Positions 18,974-28,483 are shown, numbered from the stretch's first letter. The stretch: 64,000 nucleotides of DNA from Pyrinomonadaceae bacterium (GCA_019186825.1 JABARP010000006.1:62001-126000); one strand, 5' to 3'. The notes: generated from the sequence alone by a model not told the origin. Translations and numbers: made by a program.

Positions 18974-19933
18974 GTGAAGGCGTTGCAGTTTAAAAACGGA
19001 GCACTCCACGTCGCCGACGCGCCCACACCGTCGCGGCCGGACGAAGCCCTCGTGCGCGTCCTTCTTTCCGGCATCTGCAACACGGATCTTGAGATCGCGA
19101 AAGGCTATGCGGGCTTTGAGGGCACACTTGGCCATGAGTTCGTTGGTGTCGTAGAAAAAGCCTCTGAACGAACCGATATCGTCGGTAAACGCGTTGTTGG
19201 CGAGATCAATGCGGGCTGCGGCAAATGTGCGCTTTGCCATGCAAGAGATCCGCGGCATTGCCTCGAACGTACGGTTCTTGGTATTCACGGGCGCGACGGT
19301 TCCCACGCAGAATTCCTTTCGCTGCCGGCCGAGAATCTCTTTGTGGTGCCGGACGAGGTCGCGGACGAGCAGGCCGTTTTTGTCGAGCCGCTTGCGGCTG
19401 CCTACGGCATTTACGAGCAGGTTCCTCTCGCGCACCACACAAGGGTTGCGATCATTGGCGATGGCAAGCTTGGTCTTTTAACAGCTCTTTCTTACGGTGC
19501 GGCTTCGAGCAATGCGCTGCTTGTCGGCAAACACGAAGGTAAGCTTGCGATTGCTCGGGATGCCGGGATCGCGACGTGTTTGTTGAGCGAATTGGATGCC
19601 TCAGTTTTGCGGACCTTTGATGTGGTCGTCGAAGCGAGCGGCTCGGAATCAGGGTTTGCAACTGCGCTCGATCTTGTGCGGCCTCGAGGCAAGATCGTCC
19701 TCAAGAGTACATTCAGCGGCGAACCGAAGTGGGCCGCGTCGCGCGTGGTTGTCGACGAGATCACGGTCGTCGGATCACGATGCGGACGGTTCGAGCCGGC
19801 GTTGAAGCTTCTCGAACGCGGCAAACTTGATCTTACGCCTCTAGTTTCCGATGAATTTCCACTCGCCGACGGTGTTGCCGCGATGAAGCGTGCGGCTGAG
19901 CCCGGCGTTCTGAAGGTCTTCCTCCGTCCGTAG
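18974..19933 (+). CDS. Zinc-dependent alcohol dehydrogenase family (MDR) protein
   Basis: At 319 residues this is a short medium-chain dehydrogenase. The catalytic zinc Cys is in SGICNTDLE, GHEFVG carries the GHE motif, and the structural zinc site is formed by the cysteines of GCGKCALCHARDPRHC. A Rossmann nucleotide-binding segment follows (VAIIGDGKLGLLTALSYGA). The substrate is unknown. The start is GTG, with a -10-like GATAAT only seven bases upstream and no Shine-Dalgarno, so the mRNA may be leaderless. Confidence 0.87.
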   Translation: MKALQFKNGALHVADAPTPSRPDEALVRVLLSGICNTDLEIAKGYAGFEGTLGHEFVGVVEKASERTDIVGKRVVGEINAGCGKCALCHARDPRHCLERTVLGIHGRDGSHAEFLSLPAENLFVVPDEVADEQAVFVEPLAAAYGIYEQVPLAHHTRVAIIGDGKLGLLTALSYGAASSNALLVGKHEGKLAIARDAGIATCLLSELDASVLRTFDVVVEASGSESGFATALDLVRPRGKIVLKSTFSGEPKWAASRVVVDEITVVGSRCGRFEPALKLLERGKLDLTPLVSDEFPLADGVAAMKRAAEPGVLKVFLRP

Positions 19934-20003
19934 ATATCAATTTATTACAACTGATTTGGTAAAATCGTAATCTGAATCTTTATTGCGAGGATCCGCTTTT
20001 TCT

Positions 20004-21485
20004 ATGCCCCGAATCTTACTGCGTCGGTCGGTCCACATAACGGCAATTTGCCTTGCCATTTTTTCGATCTCAGTATTTGCACAACAGGGCTTGGTGCCGC
20101 CGTCTTTTGCAGAGATCGCCGAGAAGGCCGAACCGTTTGTCGTCAGCATAGAGGCGAGGGGCCGCGTCGTCGTGAGCTCGCCGAATAGCGGGAATAATGT
20201 TCCCGATACGGAAGATAGTATTCTCGACTTCTTACGCCGACAGGCTCCGCAGCGTCCTGTATTTCACGTTGGCAGCGGATTCATCGTTGATCGGGCAGGT
20301 TATATTGTCACGAACAATCATGTTGTTTCCGAGAGTTCCCGGCTGACGGTAAAGCTCGACACGGGCGAGGAGTTTACGGCGAAGGTCGTTGGTGTCGATG
20401 ACGAGACGGATCTTGCCGTGCTTAAGATCGATGCGGGCCGCGACCTACCGACGGCAAAATTCGGTGATTCGGACAAAATGAAGGTCGGCGATTGGGTGCT
20501 CGCGATCGGCTCGCCGTTCGGCCTTGCAAAGAGCGTGAGCGCAGGTATCATTTCGCAGACGCAACGCGACACGCCGGGTTCATCGGCATTTCAGCGTTTC
20601 ATTCAAACTGACGCAGTTATCAATCCGGGAAACTCAGGCGGCCCGCTCATCAATATGCAGGGCGAGGTAATCGGCGTAAATTCGCAGATCGCGACCCAGA
20701 CAGGTGAATTCTCAGGCGTCGGTTTTGCGCTACCTTCGCGTGAGACGGCGCGAGTTTATGAACAGATCGTAGCCTCCGGAAAGGTTCGTCGCGGGTACCT
20801 TGGAGCATATCTCGAATCCGTAAAGCCCGAATTTGCAAAGGTTTACGGCCTAGGCGAACTTCGCGGAGCTTTTGTTACTGATGTTCGTGATAAAACGGGA
20901 CCTGCGGCCATCGCGGGGCTAAAGCCCGGCGATGTAATTCTTGTCTTTAACGGACAGGCAGTTCAGTCCGCGCAAGACCTGATCGACAAAGTTGCCACGA
21001 CTACACCCGACAAAACCGCAGTTATCGAATATCTTCGAGAGGTCGGTGAGCGTCTAGAGAAGAAGGTCGCGACGGTCAAACTCGGTGAGAGGCCATCGGC
21101 AACGATCGGTACTGGTGACAACGATGGCAAGGTGTTGCCGGTCGATGGAAAAGTTGAGCCTGAAAAGCCGTTCGGACTTACGCTCAGCACGGTTGCCGCG
21201 GCGGGCGAGAAATATAAGGTCTTTGAAGGCAATCCCGGACTCGTCGTAACAGACATCGACCCGAACAGCTACATCCTGGATGTGCGTGGTTCGCTCGGCG
21301 TCCAGGCTCTCACACGCGGCGACCTAATTCAGCGCATCAACCGACTTCCCGTCGGGAATGCCTCAGCGTTTGCAGATCTCGTTGCGAAACTGAAGGTCGG
21401 TGATCCGGTCGTGCTTCAGATCCTCGTTTATAATCCGACGCTCAAGCGTATGCAGACCGGCCTCGTACAGTTCACAGTGAAGTGA
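20004..21485 (+). CDS. HtrA/DegP-type serine protease with two PDZ domains
   Basis: A signal peptide (residues 1-27, ending FAQQ) leads into a trypsin-like domain with catalytic H106 (TNNHVV), D136 (ETDLAV) and S211 (NPGNSGGPL). Two PDZ-like regions follow, at about 255-350 and 390-490. It should act in the periplasm as a quality-control protease/chaperone. The start at MPRILLRRS is chosen because it begins the signal peptide; a TTG-started extension upstream is unlikely. A terminator follows, separating it from the aldehyde dehydrogenase gene. Confidence 0.92.
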   Translation: MPRILLRRSVHITAICLAIFSISVFAQQGLVPPSFAEIAEKAEPFVVSIEARGRVVVSSPNSGNNVPDTEDSILDFLRRQAPQRPVFHVGSGFIVDRAGYIVTNNHVVSESSRLTVKLDTGEEFTAKVVGVDDETDLAVLKIDAGRDLPTAKFGDSDKMKVGDWVLAIGSPFGLAKSVSAGIISQTQRDTPGSSAFQRFIQTDAVINPGNSGGPLINMQGEVIGVNSQIATQTGEFSGVGFALPSRETARVYEQIVASGKVRRGYLGAYLESVKPEFAKVYGLGELRGAFVTDVRDKTGPAAIAGLKPGDVILVFNGQAVQSAQDLIDKVATTTPDKTAVIEYLREVGERLEKKVATVKLGERPSATIGTGDNDGKVLPVDGKVEPEKPFGLTLSTVAAAGEKYKVFEGNPGLVVTDIDPNSYILDVRGSLGVQALTRGDLIQRINRLPVGNASAFADLVAKLKVGDPVVLQILVYNPTLKRMQTGLVQFTVK

Positions 21486-21510
21486 TCGTGTTGGGCGAAT
21501 TGTTTGAAAG

Positions 21511-21550
21511 AGGCTGATGCGGACGAAAGCTCGCATCGGCCTTTTAACTT
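21511..21550 (+). terminator. Intrinsic terminator after the HtrA gene
   Basis: GGCTGATGCG and CGCATCGGCC pair with one wobble around a GACGAAAGCT loop and are followed by TTTT. Confidence 0.75.
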
Positions 21551-21580
21551 TTTCATCTCGAAAGCTTAAACTACTTGTTT

Positions 21581-23116
21581 ATGGCAACTGCAAAAAGAGC
21601 AACGCAAGCGAAATCATCGGCCACGGTCAAGAAGTACGCAAACTACATTGGCGGCGAATGGGTAAAGTCATCTTCAGGACAGTATTTTGATAACGTAAAC
21701 CCAGCAGACACAACAGATATCGTTGGAAGATTCCCGGATTCGACCGAAGAGGATGTAAACCGTGCGGTCGAGGCCGCAAAAGAATCTGCCACGCGTTGGC
21801 GCCGAACACCGGCACCGAGACGCGCCGAGCTTTTGTTCACGCTAGGCGAGATCCTGCGTGCAAAAAAGGATCAGTTTTCGAACGAAATGACCCGCGAGAT
21901 GGGCAAGGTCTTGAAGGAGACCGGCGGCGATGTCCAGGAGGCGATCGACTGCACGTACTACACCGCCGGCGAGGGCCGCAGGCTTCACGGATTTACAACG
22001 CCTGCCGAAATGCCGAATAAATTCGCGATGTGCGTCCGACAGCCGGTCGGCCTTTGCGGTCTGATCACGCCGTTCAACTTCCCGATGGCGATCCCTTCGT
22101 GGAAGCTCATCCCGGCGCTCGTGTGCGGCAACACAGTTGTCCTCAAATCGGGCGAGGACGTGCCGCTTTCTTCGCTCAACCTGGTAAAAGCGTGCGAAGA
22201 GGCCGGCATCCCGAAAGGCGTGGTGAATCTTGTCAACGGAGCTCGCGAGGCCGGTGCTGCACTTGTTGCAAATGACGATGTTCGGCTCATTTCGTTCACG
22301 GGTTCGACCGCTACGGGGAAGAAGATCGCCGAGGCCTGCGCACGCGATAATAAGATCGTTTCGCTCGAAATGGGCGGCAAGAACGCGATCATCGTTATGG
22401 ACGACGCTGATATCGACAACGCTGTCGAAGGTTCTCTCTGGGGAGCCTTCGGCACTAGCGGCCAGCGATGCACGGCTTCCTCAAGGCTGATCGTCCATAA
22501 GAAGGTTTATAAGAAATTCTGCGCAAAGCTCGTCGAGCGGACGAAAACTCTGCGAGTCGGCAACGGAATCGATCCGAAGGTTGAAGTCGGCCCCGTCATC
22601 AACGAACGCCAAATGGAGAAGATCCTCGGTTACATCGAGATCGGAAAGAATGAGGATAAGGCTACGCTTGCGTGCGGTGGTTCACGATTGACAAAAGGAA
22701 AGTATGCGAACGGCTATTTCATCGAACCGACCGTCTTCACCGACGTTAAGCCGAAGATGCGTATCGCACAGGAGGAGATCTTTGGCCCGGTGACGTGCGT
22801 AATCCCATTCTCGACGCTTGAAGAGGCGATAAACATCGTGAACGGCGTGTCATACGGCCTCTCGTCCGCGATCTATACGCAGGACGTCAATCGGGCTTTC
22901 TACGCAATGCAGGAGCTCTATACGGGCATCTGCTACGTCAACTCCGCGACCATCGGCGCCGAGGTGCATCTGCCGTTCGGCGGTACGAAAGGCACCGGCA
23001 ACGGCCACCGCGAAGCTGGTACTCAAGTGCTAGATATCTTCAGCGAGTGGAAAGCCCTCTACGTCGATTACTCCGGCAAACTCCAAAAAGCCCAGATCGA
23101 CGAGGTCGAGATCTAA
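21581..23116 (+). CDS. Aldehyde dehydrogenase family protein
   Basis: The 511-residue protein has the full ALDH signature: [19 protein letters not shown] with the catalytic Glu E263 and SGQRC with the nucleophile C297. The C-terminal [20 protein letters not shown] and GHREAG resemble alpha-ketoglutarate semialdehyde dehydrogenase and related sugar-acid pathway enzymes more than classical betaine aldehyde dehydrogenases. It oxidises an aldehyde to an acid with NAD(P)+; the exact substrate is not settled. A start codon six bases upstream is also possible. Confidence 0.9.
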   Translation: MATAKRATQAKSSATVKKYANYIGGEWVKSSSGQYFDNVNPADTTDIVGRFPDSTEEDVNRAVEAAKESATRWRRTPAPRRAELLFTLGEILRAKKDQFSNEMTREMGKVLKETGGDVQEAIDCTYYTAGEGRRLHGFTTPAEMPNKFAMCVRQPVGLCGLITPFNFPMAIPSWKLIPALVCGNTVVLKSGEDVPLSSLNLVKACEEAGIPKGVVNLVNGAREAGAALVANDDVRLISFTGSTATGKKIAEACARDNKIVSLEMGGKNAIIVMDDADIDNAVEGSLWGAFGTSGQRCTASSRLIVHKKVYKKFCAKLVERTKTLRVGNGIDPKVEVGPVINERQMEKILGYIEIGKNEDKATLACGGSRLTKGKYANGYFIEPTVFTDVKPKMRIAQEEIFGPVTCVIPFSTLEEAINIVNGVSYGLSSAIYTQDVNRAFYAMQELYTGICYVNSATIGAEVHLPFGGTKGTGNGHREAGTQVLDIFSEWKALYVDYSGKLQKAQIDEVEI

Positions 23117-23155
23117 TATATCGAATCAGCTGGCGTAACAAGTCCGTCTAGGTTT

Positions 23156-24046
23156 CTAGAACGGCTGGGGCTTCGGGAAGTTCCCCTCGGGGAGCGGAAC
23201 GAAGCCTTGTTCGTTCGGGATCGGTTTAAAGTTGCCTCGGCGCCAATCCTCCCGGGCCTTCTCGATAAGGTCCGGCGAGGTCGAGACGAAGTTCCACCAT
23301 ATGTGACGAGGTTTGTCGAGTCGATCACCGCCAAGCAGCATAAACCGCGCGTCATTGTCGGCAGCAACGATGGCCTGCTTTTCGGCCTCGAACACGCACA
23401 GTTCACCTGCGTATATTGATTGCCCGTCGGCGGTCAAACTACCCGAAAGTACGTAAACTCCGCGTTCTTCGATATCCGTCGGAAGTTCGAGATCCTTTCC
23501 TATCCCAAGAGAGCAGTCGGCGTAGACGGGTCCCCCGAGAGTGGCAACCGGTGAGGTCTCGTCAAAAAATCCGCCGGTAATGACCCTCACCTCGATGCCG
23601 GTTTCTCTGACCGTCGGTAACTCGGTACCCGCGTAGTGTGCAAACGCTGGTGGGCATTCTTCTGCGCTTTCGGGGAGAGCGACCCACGTCTGCAGCCCAT
23701 AGAGCTTGTCGTTGGGTAGGTTCGGAGCGTCGGAGACTCTTTCGGAATGAACTATACCGCTGCCAGCTGTCATCCAATTCACCTCGCCCGGAGCGATCGT
23801 TTGTACCGAGCCAAGGCTATCTCGGTGGGTCATTTGCCCGCTAAAGAGGTAAGTAACGGTTGCGAGGCCGATGTGCGGATGTGCTAGAACATCAAGCGAA
23901 CCGTCACGAACGACCTCAACCGGACCCATCTGATCAGCGAACACGAATGGCCCGACACTGCGGCGTTTCCGATAAGGGAGCAAGCGTTTAACATCAAACG
24001 CTCCGCCGATATTCGCCGAACGAAATGGGATAATCATCTCGATCAT
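23156..24046 (-). CDS. Pirin family protein
   Basis: The 296-residue bicupin has the pirin motifs AHPHIGLAT (two metal His) and SGIVHSER (His and Glu). The conserved VGPFVFADQMGP block lies near the N-terminus. Bacterial pirins bind iron; some oxidise flavonoids (quercetinase) and others regulate enzymes. The sequence does not decide between these. It is monocistronic, convergent with the aldehyde dehydrogenase gene. Confidence 0.9.
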   Translation of the reverse strand: MIEMIIPFRSANIGGAFDVKRLLPYRKRRSVGPFVFADQMGPVEVVRDGSLDVLAHPHIGLATVTYLFSGQMTHRDSLGSVQTIAPGEVNWMTAGSGIVHSERVSDAPNLPNDKLYGLQTWVALPESAEECPPAFAHYAGTELPTVRETGIEVRVITGGFFDETSPVATLGGPVYADCSLGIGKDLELPTDIEERGVYVLSGSLTADGQSIYAGELCVFEAEKQAIVAADNDARFMLLGGDRLDKPRHIWWNFVSTSPDLIEKAREDWRRGNFKPIPNEQGFVPLPEGNFPKPQPF

Positions 24047-24083
24047 ATCTTGATCACCTAATGGTCAACACGGTCGTGCAAAC

Positions 24084-24554
24084 TCAGCCAAGAATAGCCC
24101 TTACTAAAACGGCGCCGATTCCAAGCAAGCCGAGCAAACCCCACATTATCCAAAGCAGGACGCGGTTCCGTCGGCCTGTTGCGATCATCCAGAGACCGGA
24201 GATCAGCGAATTCAGCCCGAATGCGATCACGAGAGCGAAGATGCCATAAATGAGGATGAGCATCGGGATCTCGTCATTGAGCCGACGGGCAGAACTTGCA
24301 TTTTGACTTGCCGAACCGAAGAGAAGGGCGGCAACGAAGATCGCTATTCCGCCCATAAACGCGACCAGAAATAGGCCGATGACAATAAGGATCGTTCCGC
24401 GCGTTCGAATACTAGATGCGTTCAGAAAATGATTCTTCCTACACCGCGGGCATGTGATATTTGTCCCCATGCCCTCAAAATTACATTTAAAGCATTGCCT
24501 CGGCTCGGGCGGCGGCCCGGCCGGGAGGAATGCGGGATTTTGGTAGTTTTGCAT
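24084..24554 (-). CDS. Zinc-ribbon membrane protein
   Basis: The 156-residue protein starts MQNYQNPAFLPAGPPPEPRQ. A zinc ribbon follows (CFKCNFEG and CPRCRK), then three membrane helices at about 53-75, 96-115 and 130-152. The start has AAGGA eight bases upstream, and the ATG 69 bases further up is not supported. The architecture is common in bacteria with no known function. It sits beside, and is transcribed away from, the repeat island. Confidence 0.7.
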   Translation of the reverse strand: MQNYQNPAFLPAGPPPEPRQCFKCNFEGMGTNITCPRCRKNHFLNASSIRTRGTILIVIGLFLVAFMGGIAIFVAALLFGSASQNASSARRLNDEIPMLILIYGIFALVIAFGLNSLISGLWMIATGRRNRVLLWIMWGLLGLLGIGAVLVRAILG

Positions 24555-24724
24555 CGGCAGCTTCCTTGAGGATGTATTCTGCCACAGCAAGGGCCGAAGG
24601 CAGAATGGCCGGACATGGAACAAGATACCGAGATCGGTTTCGGCGGCAAGCCGCCTCCGGGATGTTGTTGGCGGTCGAGTTCTATAAATATTTGGTTCCT
24701 AAGGAGCTAGGACGGTTGCCATCG

Positions 24725-25175
24725 GATGGAAGATTCGCGGCAGCGTCTTTGGGGTCTTTGTGTCAGCCTTTGCGTTCTTTGCGGTTGACTCAACGTAAAA
24801 AATGCTAGCGAGAGGCGATGTGGCTTTGCTTGGCAGAAAACGCAAAGGCCGCAAAGCGAGGCCCGCGGAGAGCGCGAAGTGGAGAGTCCCGCGGCAGCAC
24901 CTCTGCGAACTTTGCGAAATACCTTGGCGTTCTTTGCGTTAATACCAATGCGGAAAGTGGAACGACAAGACATTGCGTCTTAGATCGGCAGGAAACGCAA
25001 AGTTCGCGAAGGGAAGGCCGCGAAGGTTCGCAAAGTGGAAGGGTTTCGCGGTAGCGTCTTTAGGAGCCTTGCGAAATGGCTTTGCGTTCTTTGCGTTTGA
25101 ATCAACGTGAAGAGTGCGAAAAGACAAAATGTGAATTCGATCGGCAGAAAACGCAAAGGTCGCGAAGAAGAGGGC
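24725..25175. repeat. Degenerate hairpin repeat island, copy 1
   Basis: Two full and two partial copies of an about 150-bp unit occur here. Each unit starts near GATCGGCAGAAAACGCAAAG and ends with CTTTGCGTTCTTTGCGTTTG and a CAACGTGAA-like tail. The two ends of a unit are reverse complements with few mismatches, so each can fold as a long hairpin. Copies are diverged compared with the second island at 49.5 kb. No convincing gene lies inside. Confidence 0.8.
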
Positions 25176-25179
25176 TGCA

Positions 25180-25245
25180 TCATTCCGGTAATTGTGCAGG
25201 ATCGTAATTGCGTCGAGCCCTTACTGACGTACGGGCTACGAACAC
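25180..25245. repeat. Terminal element of repeat island 1
   Basis: This block has CCGGTAATTGTGCAGGAT followed by GAGCCCTTACTGACGT and a GGGCT partner; AGCCC and GGGCT at 25216-25236 form a short inverted repeat. A close relative ends the other repeat island at 50225-50295. Confidence 0.65.
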
Positions 25246-25281
25246 GTTTCGCTGCGGACATCGGTGCGAATACAACTATCG

Positions 25282-27135
25282 CTATTCCAGGACCTCGAAG
25301 ACCTGAAGAGCGTATTTGACGTTGCCGAACGGGGCAGAGACCTGGACGCCCTGGATCGAATCGCGTACTTCGAGGAGCGACTCGCGGGCAATATTGATTC
25401 CTTCTTCTCGCGCGTGTTCCTTGCTCTGGTCGGATGCGATCCGCATTCTTTCAAGGATGTCGGCGGTAACGTTAACGCCCGGAACCTCGTTGTGCATGAA
25501 CTCGGCGTTTCGATACGAGATGAGCGGCCAGATACCCGCAACGATCGGTATGCGAACGTGTGAGATGCGGTCGAGAAAGTGCATCAGCTGTTCGGTATCG
25601 AAGACCGGTTGAGTGATGGCATATTCGGCACCTGCCTCGACCTTCCATTCAAAACGCTTGATCTCTTCGTCGAGATTGACCGCACCGGGATTTACGCCGA
25701 CACCGATCGAGAATTCCGTCGGCTTGCCGATCGGATTGTTGCCGAGGTCGAGGCCATGGTTGAGCTTGTTGACCATATTCGTAAGGCCGATCGAATCGAT
25801 ATCAAAGACGGCGGTTGCGTCAGGATACGGTCCCATTTTCGGCGGATCCCCGGTGATCAAGAGCAAGTTGTGAAGGCCGAGGGCTGCGGCACCGAGAAGA
25901 TCGGACATCATCCCAAGAAGGTTCCGATCGCGGCAGCAGTAATGTAGCACCGGTTCGATCCCGACCTCTTCGTTGACGAGAACAGCGGTCGCAAGCGCGG
26001 ACATTCGCGTCTGTGCTCGGGGGCCGTCGGGAATGTTGACGCCGTCAACGCCTGCCTCGTGCAGCAAGCGGATCGACTCGAGAGTTTTCTCGGCGTCGCA
26101 GCCTTTCGGCGGCAGAACTTCGACAGAGGTTACGAATTCACCGCGAGCGATCTTTTTTGACCAAAGGCTGCGGTCTTCCCGACGAACTACCTGAATGTCC
26201 GGCGGTTTGATCTCGGCGACAGCGACGATCTGGCTGCGTGCTTCGCTGATCGCTTGTCGTGGACTTATGGAACGGACGGCGTCGGCGATCAGTTTGATGT
26301 GCGTTGGCGTTGTGCCGCAGCATCCGCCGATGAATCTCGCACCTGCAGAGACAAATCGCTTTGCAAAGGTCGCCATATATTCAGGCGAACCCATATAGAA
26401 CTGGCGTCCCTGCACGTCACGCGGAAGGCCCGCGTTCGGTTGTGCAGAAAGGTCTTTTGACGTAACCGCACGCATTTTTTCGAGTGCGTTCAAAATATGA
26501 TTGGGGCCCATTCCGCAGTTGAGGCCCACAATATCGGCACCGAGTTCGTCAAGACGCGTCGCGATCGTCTCCGGCGTACTTCCGAAAGCGGTCTTGCCAT
26601 CCATCTGGATCGTCATCTGGGCGACTATCGGCAGATCGCTCGCTTCGCGGACGGCTTTGATCGCCTGCTCGATGATCTCAAGTTCGGAGAAGGTTTCGAG
26701 GACGAACAGATCGACGCCGCCTTCGAGCAGGGCGTTCACCTGTTCGAGGTAGAAACCTTTCGCCTCGTCGAACGATGTCGGCCCGAAAGGTTCGATGCGA
26801 AGGCCAAGTGGGCCGATCGCACCTGCGACAAAGGCCTTTTCACCGGCAGACTGCCGAGCGATCTGGGCTGCCGCAACGTTGATCTCGTGCAGCTTTGATT
26901 CGAGTCCGTAAGGCAGTAGCTTTGGACGCGTTGCACCGAACGTGTTCGTCTCGATGATATCGGCACCGGCGGCAACATATTCGTCGTGAACCTCTTTGAC
27001 GAGGTCGGGCTGCGTCAAATTGAGCTCATCATAACTGCGATTGATGTAAATACCTTTATCGTACAGACGTGTGCCGACGGCGCCGTCAAAGACGTAAACG
27101 CCTTCGCCGCCGATGAGGTCGCGAAACTTTCTCAT
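25282..27135 (-). CDS. Bifunctional homocysteine S-methyltransferase / methylenetetrahydrofolate reductase
   Basis: Two enzymes are fused in 617 residues. Residues 1-300 are a homocysteine S-methyltransferase with zinc cysteines C207 (VGLNCG) and C272/C273 (GGCCGTTP). Residues 330-617 are a MetF-type reductase (VEVLPPKGCDAEKTLESI, LITGDPPK). Together they would reduce methylene-THF and make methionine. The start MRKFRDLIGG is used because the region just upstream is a SAM-II-like riboswitch with a terminator, which excludes the longer start. The fusion is a known arrangement in Firmicutes and other phyla. Confidence 0.93.
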   Translation of the reverse strand: MRKFRDLIGGEGVYVFDGAVGTRLYDKGIYINRSYDELNLTQPDLVKEVHDEYVAAGADIIETNTFGATRPKLLPYGLESKLHEINVAAAQIARQSAGEKAFVAGAIGPLGLRIEPFGPTSFDEAKGFYLEQVNALLEGGVDLFVLETFSELEIIEQAIKAVREASDLPIVAQMTIQMDGKTAFGSTPETIATRLDELGADIVGLNCGMGPNHILNALEKMRAVTSKDLSAQPNAGLPRDVQGRQFYMGSPEYMATFAKRFVSAGARFIGGCCGTTPTHIKLIADAVRSISPRQAISEARSQIVAVAEIKPPDIQVVRREDRSLWSKKIARGEFVTSVEVLPPKGCDAEKTLESIRLLHEAGVDGVNIPDGPRAQTRMSALATAVLVNEEVGIEPVLHYCCRDRNLLGMMSDLLGAAALGLHNLLLITGDPPKMGPYPDATAVFDIDSIGLTNMVNKLNHGLDLGNNPIGKPTEFSIGVGVNPGAVNLDEEIKRFEWKVEAGAEYAITQPVFDTEQLMHFLDRISHVRIPIVAGIWPLISYRNAEFMHNEVPGVNVTADILERMRIASDQSKEHAREEGINIARESLLEVRDSIQGVQVSAPFGNVKYALQVFEVLE

Positions 27136-27144
27136 ACAGATACC

Positions 27145-27171
27145 AAAAAAGTCCCGCCAAACCAGCGAGAC
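27145..27171 (-). terminator. Riboswitch-controlled intrinsic terminator
   Basis: On the minus strand GTCTCGC and GCGGGAC pair with one wobble and are followed by six T, ten bases before the start codon of the methyltransferase gene. It lies just after the SAM-II-like aptamer, so it probably serves as the expression platform. Confidence 0.75.
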
Positions 27172-27192
27172 CTTTTTCAAAAACTTGAATAT

Positions 27193-27251
27193 GCTTCAGC
27201 TGTTTAGCGGATTATTTAACGTGGTCGCAAGTCGCAATAACTCACCACGAT
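27193..27251 (-). ncRNA. SAM-II-like riboswitch aptamer
   Basis: Read on the minus strand, the stem CGTGG/CCACG encloses GTGAGTTATTGCGACTTGCGA and is followed by GTTAAATAATCCGCTAAACA. The order CGTGGTGA - CTTGC - CCACGTTAAA - GCTAAA is the conserved core of SAM-II riboswitches. It lies directly downstream of a promoter and upstream of a terminator and a methionine-synthesis gene. High S-adenosylmethionine would be expected to reduce expression. The class is assigned from memory of the consensus, not from a covariance search. Confidence 0.8.
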
Positions 27252-27262
27252 CTTTATATTCG

Positions 27263-27291
27263 ATATTGTGCCTTTCGACGCGTGGTGTCAA
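27263..27291 (-). promoter_or_regulatory. Promoter of the SAM-II-like riboswitch transcript
   Basis: TTGACA (minus strand, 27291-27286) and CAATAT (27268-27263) are separated by 17 bases. The expected transcription start near 27256 is a few bases before the aptamer. Confidence 0.75.
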
Positions 27292-27321
27292 GGAGTTACG
27301 CGGGCCGTAACAAGTTCGGCA

Positions 27322-28362
27322 CTAAACCTTTGTGTAGTCAGTTAGCTGCGTTTTGTCGCCAAGGATCGCTCCATTTGTCACCACCGCCTTGCGGCCGATA
27401 TAGCAGCTTCTGCCGACGACGGAATTTCGGATCACGGCACCGGCGGCGATGCGTGTGTGCGGCCAGATCACGGAATTTTCGACCACAGCCCTTTCTTCGA
27501 CGAGCACGCCGCGGCCAAGAACCGAACATTTGATCTCCGCACCAGGCTTAATGTTGCAGTCTTCGGCAAGCCTTGAAACACCATCGACGATCGCCGCTGT
27601 CGCGATATCAGAGCCCGTATTCTCGGGCAGTTCGAAGCCGCGGATCTTGCCCGTTAAAAGGTCGAGATTTGCCGTAAGATATGTCGCCGGAGTGCCGATA
27701 TCGCTCCAGTATGTCGAATCGATCACATGGCCGAAGAATGGCATTCCGCGCTCGATGATCTCGGGCATTATCTGTGTTTCGAACGAGCGGTTCTCGCCTT
27801 TCGGAGCGAGAGCGAGAACGTCCGGTTCGAGGACATAGATACCGGCGTTGATCGTGTTCACTCCGAGCTTGGCGGCCTCCTCGGGTGAAGGTTTTTCAAG
27901 AAATCTTGTGATCGAACCGTCGTCTCTTGTTTCGACAAGGCCGTAGCGCGACGTGTCTTCGACGCGCGTTAGCGTGAGAGTTGCGATCGCATTTCGCTCT
28001 CTGTGCGTTTTTATTACGGCGGCAAGGTCGATGTCCGTCAGAATGTCGCCGTTAACGACGACCGTAGTTGTCTTGCAACCGTCGGCGGCAAACCGATACG
28101 CGCCGCCGGTGCCAAGCGGGGAAGCCTCCGTAATGTAGCTCAAGCGAACACCGAGATCGCTCCCGTCGCCCCAGAAATGCTCGATCTTGTCGGGCTGATA
28201 GCTCAGCGAGATCGTGATGTCGTCCACACCCGCCCGCTTCAGTACCTCGATCTGATACTCGAGGAACGGGCGATTGACGACGGGGACGATCGGCTTAGGT
28301 GTGTAGATGGTCAGCGGGCGAAGCCGCGTGCCTTTTCCGCCTGCTAGAATGACTGCCTTCAT
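27322..28362 (-). CDS. Nucleotide-sugar pyrophosphorylase with hexapeptide C-terminus
   Basis: The 346-residue protein starts MKAVILAGGKGTRLRPLT, the nucleotidyltransferase signature of NDP-sugar synthases, and has PKPIVPVVNRPFLEY. The C-terminal third is a left-handed beta-helix with hexapeptide repeats (VVENSVIWPHTRIAAGAVIR). It should make an NDP-hexose (GDP-mannose or NDP-glucose type) from a sugar-1-phosphate and NTP. The exact sugar is undecided. It lies upstream of the promoter for the methionine gene and is not obviously in its operon. Confidence 0.88.
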   Translation of the reverse strand: MKAVILAGGKGTRLRPLTIYTPKPIVPVVNRPFLEYQIEVLKRAGVDDITISLSYQPDKIEHFWGDGSDLGVRLSYITEASPLGTGGAYRFAADGCKTTTVVVNGDILTDIDLAAVIKTHRERNAIATLTLTRVEDTSRYGLVETRDDGSITRFLEKPSPEEAAKLGVNTINAGIYVLEPDVLALAPKGENRSFETQIMPEIIERGMPFFGHVIDSTYWSDIGTPATYLTANLDLLTGKIRGFELPENTGSDIATAAIVDGVSRLAEDCNIKPGAEIKCSVLGRGVLVEERAVVENSVIWPHTRIAAGAVIRNSVVGRSCYIGRKAVVTNGAILGDKTQLTDYTKV

Positions 28363-28453
28363 AGAGGATCTCGAGTTAAGAGTAGAAAATCGGCCCTAAT
28401 AAATCAAAACCATTCAATTTGACCGATATGTCGTTCAACATTGTATAAAAAGT

Positions 28454-28483
28454 TTGACGACAGTTGTTTCTGTCTGCTAAGCT
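28454..28483 (+). promoter_or_regulatory. Possible promoter of the TPR gene
   Basis: TTGACG and TAAGCT are spaced by 18 bases about 100 bases before the TPR gene. The match is moderate. Confidence 0.35.

Noticed and set aside
27136-27180. Upstream in-frame start for the methyltransferase fusion
   Set aside because: That start lies on the far side of the terminator stem that ends the SAM-II-like leader, and the conserved N-terminus begins at MRKFRDLIGG.
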